Source: Planctomycetia bacterium (GTDB taxonomy: Bacteria; Planctomycetota; Planctomycetia; Pirellulales; Thermoguttaceae). From it: 64,000 nt of DNA. This document shows positions 34,916-42,002 of the stretch, one piece after another. The translations under genes were made by a program, and so were the position numbers. The stretch is taken from assembly GCA_030539035.1 (NCBI GenBank), contig JAUNSU010000006.1:1-64000 (forward strand), read 5' to 3'. How positions within the stretch are numbered: the first letter of the stretch is position 1; each line of letters opens with the position of its first letter. Under the pieces are notes generated by a model, which ran no database searches, had not been told where the DNA came from, and was given only the letters and a program-made list of their open reading frames with translations.

Positions 34916-35797
34916 TTATCGGGAATTTCTCATCGTTTCCGGAGTGCATCGAAAATGGACGGCGAAATGGGCGCACATCTGCTGATGAGAGGAAAAACCG
35001 GCCATATTGGCAATCCGGTGAATCGGAATACGGGTCTTTTTTAAAAGCTGCTGCGCCCGAATCAGTCGGCAGCGAATGATCTCATCATGAATGGAGATTC
35101 CGTTCACCTCGCGAAAATACCGCTCCAATGTCCTGCGATTGATCTGAATGGAGTCGGCAATATCGTTTACAGTCAATGTTCGATAGCTCCATTCCCAGAT
35201 CACGCGAACCGCTTCATGAACGATCTTTTCCTTGCCCGAACTGAATACGAGTTCCTGTTCCTGCGGCTGCTCGGCAAGAAGAGTAAGAATTTTGGCAATG
35301 GATACAATATAAGAAGGGGAATTGATCGCCCCATTGCTGCGGACAGTATTGAGAAGTTCGGCAAAAGTCGAACGGATCTCCTTATATTCAAGAGGACGGT
35401 AGATCGGTTTAGACGTTTGCAGAATACTTCGTTCACAAAGCGCGGTGATCCAGGATCCGTTCAGTCCGATCCAATAATCTTCCCAGCCGGTATCCGGATC
35501 AGGGGAATAAGTATGCCAAACGCCGGGAAAGATCAGAAGAACATCGCCCGCGGAGACTTTTGCGTTTTGAATCTCCCCGGAAGAAAAGGTCCCCTCTCCG
35601 CCGGTTAAAAGAATGATCTGATATTCCGACAGGATTCGCCCTTCACTGCTTTTGAACTGATACGAAGAAGGATGTTCCCGATGAGGATACTGCTCATGAG
35701 GTCGAACCAGATTATGTCCGACCACAGTGAGATAAAGTCCCCAATTAAACTCCCGTTCTCCCACCGGAAGATAAAAATAATTGCGCAGATCGGTCAT
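34916..35797 (-). CDS. AraC-family transcriptional regulator
   Basis: A 293-residue DNA-binding regulator. The N-terminal half is a cupin-like sensor domain (EGTFSSGEIQNAKVSAGDVLLIFPGVWHTY); the C-terminal half has two helix-turn-helix units (LTVNDIADSIQINRRTLERYFRE and IHRIANMAGFSSHQQMCAHFAVHF) ending CTPETMR. The start is supported by GGAGGTTCAA before the ATG at 35797. It is divergent from the MFS-isomerase-GH106 operon and upstream of the sialidase unit, so it most likely controls one or both in response to a sugar; the effector is not shown by the sequence. Confidence 0.92.
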   Translation of the reverse strand: MTDLRNYFYLPVGEREFNWGLYLTVVGHNLVRPHEQYPHREHPSSYQFKSSEGRILSEYQIILLTGGEGTFSSGEIQNAKVSAGDVLLIFPGVWHTYSPDPDTGWEDYWIGLNGSWITALCERSILQTSKPIYRPLEYKEIRSTFAELLNTVRSNGAINSPSYIVSIAKILTLLAEQPQEQELVFSSGKEKIVHEAVRVIWEWSYRTLTVNDIADSIQINRRTLERYFREVNGISIHDEIIRCRLIRAQQLLKKTRIPIHRIANMAGFSSHQQMCAHFAVHFRCTPETMRNSR

Positions 35798-35958
35798 TTG
35801 AACCTCCGTATTTTGTCGTAAAATAAGAAGCAACACGCGTATATATTCATTTATTTTATCGAAATTTCAGACGAAATCAAGAAAAATTCATTATATCAAG
35901 GAATTTTCTTTAAATTTTCAATGAAAAAAATATGTCGCAATTTATTTTAACCTTTCTC

Positions 35959-35987
35959 TTGAAAGAAGAGATCAAACCGTGTATGAT
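35959..35987 (+). promoter_or_regulatory. Promoter of the MFS-isomerase-GH106 operon
   Basis: TTGAAA (35959-35964), 17-base spacer, TATGAT (35982-35987), about 80 bases before the first gene and within the 270-base region divergent to araC, where an AraC-type protein would be expected to bind. I could not identify its operator half-sites. Confidence 0.6.
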
Positions 35988-36067
35988 ATAAGGGATAAGA
36001 AGAATAATCGCCTGTTCGAGAGAACAGATCCCCATTTATACTGAATACGGAACTTAAAGAGAAAACG

Positions 36068-37426
36068 ATGAAAATACCGGGATTGAGATGGATTTTGTGC
36101 TCGCTGCTGTTTTTGGCAACGGCCCTTTGCTTTCTGGATCGACAGGTTTTGTCCGTGGTTGCGCCCGATATCTGCAAAGAATTCCATATGGACAATACGA
36201 TCTATGGATACACCACCACGGCCTTTCTCGTGAGCTATGCGATCATGTTCCTCCTTGGCGGCCGTCTGATCGACCGGCTTGGGACCCGTATCGGATTAGG
36301 ATTGTCGGTTGTCTTTTGGAGTCTTTCGAGCGCGGTTCACGGCTTTATTCATACGCCTTTCCAGTTGGGAGCCGCCCGCTTCGCGCTCGGAATTGGCGAA
36401 GGCGGCTGTTTTCCCGGCGCTGCGAAAGCCGCTTCCGAATGGTTTCCCAAAAAAGAACGGGCTCTTGCCGTCGGAATCGCGATTGGAGGGGCCAGCCTGG
36501 GCGGTGTTGTTGCCCCGCCTCTTACCGTTTGGTGCGTGAACACGTTCGGATGGAGAGAAGCGTTCCTGCTGACCGGGGTTCTTGGATTGATCTGGTCCGC
36601 TCTCTGGTTCCTCTTCTATTACCATCCCCGAAAATCCAAACTCGTTTCCGATCAAGAACGCGCTTATGTTCTTGAAGAAGATCAGTCTCCTTTTGTGAAC
36701 ACACCTCCCGCTTCTTCAGACACTTGCGCTATTACATCCGAATCGGATGATGCGCAAGATCCTTTTGAGATATATGGAGAACCGGTTCTCTCTCCCCCTC
36801 CAGAAAAATCGAAGCCTGGTATTTTGCAGCTTTTATGCCGAAAAGATGTGATCGGACTGGCGATTGCCCGTCTTCTTTTCGATCCTGTTTTCTACTTCTA
36901 TATGTTCTGGATTCCAAAGTATTTGAACCAGGAACGCGGCTTGAGTTTGGACGCGATCGGCCAATTAACCTGGATTCCCTTTTTCGCGCTGGGTGTCTCC
37001 AATATTCTGGGCGGCTGGTTTTCCGACCGGCTCGTTCGAATTGGAATGTCGCCGCATAAAGCGCGGCTCGGCGTAATGTTCGCGGCGGCAATCGCAACAA
37101 TGTCTTCCGGAATCGCCGCAATCTCGACGACAGCCGGATTCGCAATCGCGATGATGTCAATTTTAATGTTTGCGCATGGATTTTGGATTACAAATTACGT
37201 TACCTTGATCGGCGACCGCTTTGAAGGATCGCTGGTCGCAACTGTAATGGGGATCACCGGTATGGTGGGAACCCTTGGCGGTGTCTTTGGAAATACACTG
37301 ATCGGAATTGTAAGCGATGCTTACTCTTTCTATCCGATCTGGATCGTTTCCGGATGCCTTTACCCTCTCGCAATGGCGGCTATTCTTATTACCAATCGAA
37401 CGGAAAGTATAAAAAATGGGAATTAA
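36068..37426 (+). CDS. MFS transporter, anion:cation symporter-like
   Basis: A 452-residue inner-membrane carrier with about 12 spans. The first helices show the hexuronate/ACS-family pattern LCFLDRQVLSVVAPDICKEF, the loop 2-3 motif GGRLIDRLGTRIG, and FALGIGEGGCFPGAAKAASEWFP. A long central loop (about 200-255) is Ser/Asp/Glu-rich. ACS members import organic anions such as hexuronates, but the substrate here could be a monosaccharide or sugar acid released by the adjacent enzymes. AAAGAG stands before the ATG. Its last 11 bases overlap the start of the isomerase-family gene, which indicates translational coupling. Confidence 0.9.
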   Translation: MKIPGLRWILCSLLFLATALCFLDRQVLSVVAPDICKEFHMDNTIYGYTTTAFLVSYAIMFLLGGRLIDRLGTRIGLGLSVVFWSLSSAVHGFIHTPFQLGAARFALGIGEGGCFPGAAKAASEWFPKKERALAVGIAIGGASLGGVVAPPLTVWCVNTFGWREAFLLTGVLGLIWSALWFLFYYHPRKSKLVSDQERAYVLEEDQSPFVNTPPASSDTCAITSESDDAQDPFEIYGEPVLSPPPEKSKPGILQLLCRKDVIGLAIARLLFDPVFYFYMFWIPKYLNQERGLSLDAIGQLTWIPFFALGVSNILGGWFSDRLVRIGMSPHKARLGVMFAAAIATMSSGIAAISTTAGFAIAMMSILMFAHGFWITNYVTLIGDRFEGSLVATVMGITGMVGTLGGVFGNTLIGIVSDAYSFYPIWIVSGCLYPLAMAAILITNRTESIKNGN

Positions 37427-38873
37427 ATCAGTTCCGCGGCGAAAGCCGCTCAACGCCAATGTAGGCGTTTTCGGTGTCGGATATGATGTCTATTGGGGAC
37501 AGTTCGAAGGTCTGCTCGATGAATTGAAAAGGAAGCAGAATATTTTCTGCGATATGCTCAAAAAACGGGCGATTACCCTTTTCGATTTCGGAATTGTCGA
37601 CAACGGACAGAAGGCCCAGGAACTGGTCGCGAAATTAAAGGCGGCCGATCTGGATCTCATCTTCGTCGATATGTTGACTTACGCGACCTCGGCAACAATC
37701 GCCGCGATCTTTAAACAGGTCGATGTTCCGATCGTTCTGGTCGCCCTGCAGCCCCTTTCCGCAATGGATTATCCTCGCGGAACAACTTATATGCAGCTTT
37801 GCAACGACGATTTATGCGCCGTTCCCGAATTCCTCGACGTTGCGATCCGCCTTGGAAGAAAGCCGCCGGAAGTGATCCTCGGCCAGCTCTATTCCGATCC
37901 GGTCGTCGATCAGGATCTCGATCGATGGTGCTCCATTGCCAACGTTCTTCATGATCTCCGCCGCGCCCGGCTTGGACATCTCGGACATGTCCTCGATACC
38001 ATGTTCGATATGCAAACCGATCCGGCCGCGATCACCGCCGCTTTCGGCGCTTATGTCGTTCCTTGCGAAGCCGCGGAAATCGAACAGTTCTATTCCGATG
38101 AATACGCCGATCTGATCGAAGCGAAAAAGAAGGAAATTCTGGATTTCTTCGATACTCCGGATCCCGTCTCCGATCCCATCACGACCAAGGTAACCCCGGA
38201 ACATCTGCATACAGCGGCCAAAGCGGCCATCGCTCTGGAGAAATTCATCGAAAAGAAAAAACTCGATGGACTTGCCTACTATTATGAAGCGGCGCCGGGC
38301 TCCCAAACGCGGGAGCTGGTCACCAACCTCATTGTCGGCAATTCCCTTCTCACAGGAGCCGGATTCCCCATGTGCGGTGAATTCGATATTAAAACCTGCG
38401 TCGCAATGATGATCATGGACCGAATGGGAATCGGCGGTAGCTTCGCGGAATTCCACCCGATCGATTTTGACCGAAATACCGTTCTCGTCGGACACGACGG
38501 CCCCCATCATATCAATATCGCGGATCAAAAACCGGTATTAAGAAGCTTGAAAAAGTATCACGGAAAGCCGGGAAGCGGCGCCAGCGTTGAATTCAATATC
38601 AAAAAAGGTCCGATCACCATGTTGAGCCTTGCGGTGAATCGGGACAATAAATTCAAATTCGTTCTCGCCGAAGGAGAATCCCGCGAAGGACCGATCCCGC
38701 CGACCGGCAATACCAATACCCACGGTTATTTCGGACCCGACATTCGATCCTTCCTGAAAAATTGGGTTCATGAAGGACCAACCCATCATTTTGCTCTTGG
38801 AATCGGACATCACGCCGATACGATCGAAAAGATCGCCGAGATCTTTAACGTCGAATGTGTTCGCGTTAAATAG
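37416..38873 (+). CDS. L-fucose/L-arabinose isomerase-family enzyme
   Basis: A 485-residue cytosolic protein with the layout of the L-fucose/L-arabinose isomerase superfamily: an N-terminal Rossmann-like domain (ANVGVFGVGYDVYWGQFEGL, LDLIFVDMLTYATSATIAAIF) and a C-terminal domain with an acidic/His-rich active site (GFPMCGEFDIKTCVAMMI, FHPIDFDRN, HDGPHHINIA, THHFALGIGHHADTI). These enzymes convert aldoses to ketoses using Mn2+. Given its operon with an MFS carrier and two GH106 genes, L-rhamnose or another deoxyhexose is a reasonable substrate, but this is inference. It overlaps the upstream gene by 11 bases. Confidence 0.8.
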   Translation: MGIKSVPRRKPLNANVGVFGVGYDVYWGQFEGLLDELKRKQNIFCDMLKKRAITLFDFGIVDNGQKAQELVAKLKAADLDLIFVDMLTYATSATIAAIFKQVDVPIVLVALQPLSAMDYPRGTTYMQLCNDDLCAVPEFLDVAIRLGRKPPEVILGQLYSDPVVDQDLDRWCSIANVLHDLRRARLGHLGHVLDTMFDMQTDPAAITAAFGAYVVPCEAAEIEQFYSDEYADLIEAKKKEILDFFDTPDPVSDPITTKVTPEHLHTAAKAAIALEKFIEKKKLDGLAYYYEAAPGSQTRELVTNLIVGNSLLTGAGFPMCGEFDIKTCVAMMIMDRMGIGGSFAEFHPIDFDRNTVLVGHDGPHHINIADQKPVLRSLKKYHGKPGSGASVEFNIKKGPITMLSLAVNRDNKFKFVLAEGESREGPIPPTGNTNTHGYFGPDIRSFLKNWVHEGPTHHFALGIGHHADTIEKIAEIFNVECVRVK

Positions 38874-38880
38874 CCCCACC

Positions 38881-38932
38881 AGTTTTCCATGGACAGGAAA
38901 ACTCACCGGGATCACCGGCAAACAGGCCGGTG
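38881..38932 (+). promoter_or_regulatory. Two intercistronic hairpins without T tracts
   Basis: AGTTTTCC (38881-38888) pairs with GGAAAACT (38896-38903), and CACCGGC (38913-38919) pairs perfectly with GCCGGTG (38926-38932) around a 6-base loop. They lie between the isomerase-family gene and the first GH106 gene and lack a terminal T run, so they look more like mRNA stabilising or processing structures than a terminator. Confidence 0.5.
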
Positions 38933-38987
38933 GTCTTCCGTTCTGCGCATTTTTTACTTTACACACATCAAATAATAAGGAGATCCC

Positions 38988-41975
38988 ATGAAAAAAATTC
39001 TGTTCTTTCTCTTTCTTTTATCGTCGCTTTTTCTCTCTGCGGATCTTTTTGCTTCCGTAAAAAAAGAGACGAAGCTCTCCAAAGAAGAATTCGCTTCCAT
39101 TCCAATGGAATATCGTCCTTGGGTCTATTACTGGTGGCTCAAAGGGAATATTACCGAAGAGCAAATCACTCGTGATCTTCAGGAAATGCAGCAAAAAGGC
39201 GTTGGCGGCGTTCTCCTTTTTGATTCCCGGCGATATCATGAAGATCCTGAACGGCATATTCCTGTTCCGCTCGAAATTGAAAACGAATTCATGAGTCCTT
39301 CCTGGCGCAAACTGGCCGGACATCTGATTCGAGAAGCGGATCGGCTTGGTCTGAAGGTAAGCATGAATATTTCCGACACTGGCGGACATCTTCGGGGTCC
39401 CTGGGATTTCACTTCCGACGGACCGCGGGAACTGATCTGGACGGAAACCAATGTCAACGGTCCGAAAAAATTCTCCTCGACGCTTCCTTTGTTTATTTCC
39501 AGTGCACATTCCAATGAAAGCGCCCCCTATTATCGGGAAGTCGCTCTGATCGCCGTTCGTCTTGCGGTTCCGAAAGCGCCGGGCCGCGAAGAAGGTAAAA
39601 TGAATGAGTCCTGGGGAACAGTTCGAACTCCCTCCGAGCAGGCGCCTGTTGTCGAAGAAATCGTCGATCTTGCTCCGTTTGTCAAAAATAAAAAAATCGA
39701 GTGGAATGTTCCCGAAGGCGCTTGGAGAATTCTTCGCTTCGGAAACCGCGTAATCGGCGATTACGGAAGTATCGATATTCTCAACAAGGATATCGTTAAA
39801 AAATACTTCGATCTTTTCGGAACCCGGATGATCAAAGAATCCGGTCCCCTTGCGGGCAAGTCCCTTGTCTCCTTTTATAATGTGAGCTGGGAAGGAAGCA
39901 GCCCGAACTGGACCGATGGATTTGAAGATTTCTTCAAACAGAACCGGGGATACGATATTCGAAAATATCTTCCTGTCCTTCGGGGACTCATTGTCGGAGA
40001 CCGCGCGGAATCTGAAAGGTTTATCGCCGATTTCAATAAAACGATCGCGGACGCTTTCTGCATCAACTGCTATCGAACCATTGGCGAGCTTTGCCATCAA
40101 AACGGACTCGTTTGGCATTCCGAAGACGGAGGCCCCTGGATGCGGAGCGCCCCCATGTTCGCCGAAGCGGATATGCTCTCCTTTTGGGGACAAAACGATA
40201 TTCCTCAAGGAGAATTTTGGGTTCATTCCGCCAATAAGCATTCGACCCGTTCGAATATGCGGTATGCGGCAATGGCCGGACATATCTACGGATCGCCCGC
40301 GATCAGCGCGGAAGCCTTTACGCATATGTTCTGGCATTGGACCATGTATCCCGGCTGGCTCAAGCCCGGCGCCGACATAAATTTGATCGATGGAACAAAT
40401 ATGTTCATTTGGCATACATTCACCGCTTCCCCTCCTCAAGCGGGAAAACCGGGATATGAATACTTTGCGGGTACCCATGTGAACACCAACGTTACCTGGT
40501 GGAATATGGCCGGCGGAATCATGAATTATCTCGGACGCTGCCAGTATCTGCTCCGACAGGGACTCTTCGCCGCCGATCTTTGCGTTTACGCAAGCGATAA
40601 AAATTATTTCGGCTGGGGACGCGGCGAAAAGTGGAACCCGAAGTCCAATCTTGTTCCCGAAAAAGGATTCACCTACGATCTTCTGGATACAAACGTCCTT
40701 GTCAACCGAATGAAATTCGAAAAAGGACGATTCGTTCTTCCAGATGGGATGAGCTATAAGATCCTCGTTCTGGACCCGATCGAAAAGGAACTCCCGGTCT
40801 CCGCGCTGGAAAAGATCAAATCCATGATCTCCGAAGGCGGAATCGTTGTTCTTGGAAAGAACATTCCGGACAAAGCCCGCGGGCTGCGGGATTATCCCAA
40901 GGGAGATCAAGAAGTTCAAAAACTCGCCAATGCGATCTGGGGTGATGGATCCAAAAAGGTCCATTCGCTCGGTAAAGGAAAAATTTATCGCGACACTTCC
41001 ATCGCCGAAGTTCTTAAAAAGGAACTCGGAAACCCCGACTTCGAAGGCCCCTTCGAATATCATCATCGGCTGTTCAACGGACAGGACGTCTATTTTGTTT
41101 CCGGAGCCGGACGAGCCGACTGTCTGTTCCGCGTATCCGGTAAAAAACCTGAACTTTGGGACGCGGTTTCCGGAAAAGTCCGACCTGCCGAAAATTACTC
41201 TTTCACTTCCGATGGAAGAACAAAGATCACCCTCGATCTTCCTGAAGACGGATCCGTCTTTGTCGTTTTCAACGGCTCGCCGGATAAAAAACATTTCGTT
41301 GAAGGAAACGCAAAAGCCGGATCCTTTGAATTCCTCGGTCAAAATGGAGAAAATCTCGATCTCATTCAATGGAAGTCGGGAAAATTTGCCTTTTCCGACA
41401 ACTTGGGAAATAAAACTGAAATGAATACGGATCTTCCGGATCCGATCACGCTCGACGGTCCCTGGAAAGTCTCCTTCGATCCGAAATGGGGAGGCCCGGA
41501 AAAGACTGTCTTTAAAAACCTGTCTTTATGGAATGAAAACGCAGATCCCGGAATCAAATTTTATTCCGGAACAGCCGTTTACCGAAAAGAGTTTACTCTT
41601 GATCCGGCGATGGTGAAAAACCGGATCCGTCTGGATCTTGGAAAAGTATTCAATATCGCTCGTGTGCGTCTGAACGGACAGGATCTCGGAGTAATTTGGA
41701 CGCAGCCGTGGTCGGTGGATCTCAACCCTGCGATCCAGCCCGGCAAGAATTTCCTGGAAATCGAAGTCGTCAACTGCTGGGCAAACCGCCTGATCGGCGA
41801 TGCCGCCCTTGATCCCGATCAGCGGTTGACGAAAACGAATCTCCATCTTTATAAAAAATCGGAACAGAAACGAAATTTCCAGGGATTCTCGGAAGCACAT
41901 CCGCTGTATCCTTCCGGATTGCTCGGCCCTGTCCAGATTCAGTTCGGACAGGAATATTCCGTTAATTTTCAATGA
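38988..41975 (+). CDS. Secreted GH106 alpha-L-rhamnosidase-type glycoside hydrolase (copy 1)
   Basis: A 995-residue exported enzyme. A signal peptide (KKILFFLFLLSSLFLSADLFAS) leads into the GH106 catalytic barrel: YRPWVYYWWLKGNITEEQIT, GVGGVLLFDSRRY, SMNISDTGGHLRGPWDF, SFYNVSWEGSSPNWT and VWHSEDGGPWMR. A C-terminal beta-sandwich with FYSGTAVYRKEFTL and NRIRLDLGKVFNIARVRLNGQDLG resembles a carbohydrate-binding galactose-binding-like domain. GH106 enzymes release alpha-L-rhamnose from plant or microbial polysaccharides using a calcium ion. AAGGAG precedes the ATG. Twenty-seven bases separate it from its paralogue. I have not identified the two catalytic Glu residues by alignment. Confidence 0.9.
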   Translation: MKKILFFLFLLSSLFLSADLFASVKKETKLSKEEFASIPMEYRPWVYYWWLKGNITEEQITRDLQEMQQKGVGGVLLFDSRRYHEDPERHIPVPLEIENEFMSPSWRKLAGHLIREADRLGLKVSMNISDTGGHLRGPWDFTSDGPRELIWTETNVNGPKKFSSTLPLFISSAHSNESAPYYREVALIAVRLAVPKAPGREEGKMNESWGTVRTPSEQAPVVEEIVDLAPFVKNKKIEWNVPEGAWRILRFGNRVIGDYGSIDILNKDIVKKYFDLFGTRMIKESGPLAGKSLVSFYNVSWEGSSPNWTDGFEDFFKQNRGYDIRKYLPVLRGLIVGDRAESERFIADFNKTIADAFCINCYRTIGELCHQNGLVWHSEDGGPWMRSAPMFAEADMLSFWGQNDIPQGEFWVHSANKHSTRSNMRYAAMAGHIYGSPAISAEAFTHMFWHWTMYPGWLKPGADINLIDGTNMFIWHTFTASPPQAGKPGYEYFAGTHVNTNVTWWNMAGGIMNYLGRCQYLLRQGLFAADLCVYASDKNYFGWGRGEKWNPKSNLVPEKGFTYDLLDTNVLVNRMKFEKGRFVLPDGMSYKILVLDPIEKELPVSALEKIKSMISEGGIVVLGKNIPDKARGLRDYPKGDQEVQKLANAIWGDGSKKVHSLGKGKIYRDTSIAEVLKKELGNPDFEGPFEYHHRLFNGQDVYFVSGAGRADCLFRVSGKKPELWDAVSGKVRPAENYSFTSDGRTKITLDLPEDGSVFVVFNGSPDKKHFVEGNAKAGSFEFLGQNGENLDLIQWKSGKFAFSDNLGNKTEMNTDLPDPITLDGPWKVSFDPKWGGPEKTVFKNLSLWNENADPGIKFYSGTAVYRKEFTLDPAMVKNRIRLDLGKVFNIARVRLNGQDLGVIWTQPWSVDLNPAIQPGKNFLEIEVVNCWANRLIGDAALDPDQRLTKTNLHLYKKSEQKRNFQGFSEAHPLYPSGLLGPVQIQFGQEYSVNFQ

Positions 41976-42002
41976 TCGCAAATGATAAACAAGGAGTCGT
42001 TC

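Noticed and set aside
39018-41369. 783-codon open frame antisense to the first GH106 gene
   Set aside because: Shadow frame produced by codon bias; the GH106 protein on the other strand has clear family motifs and a signal peptide.
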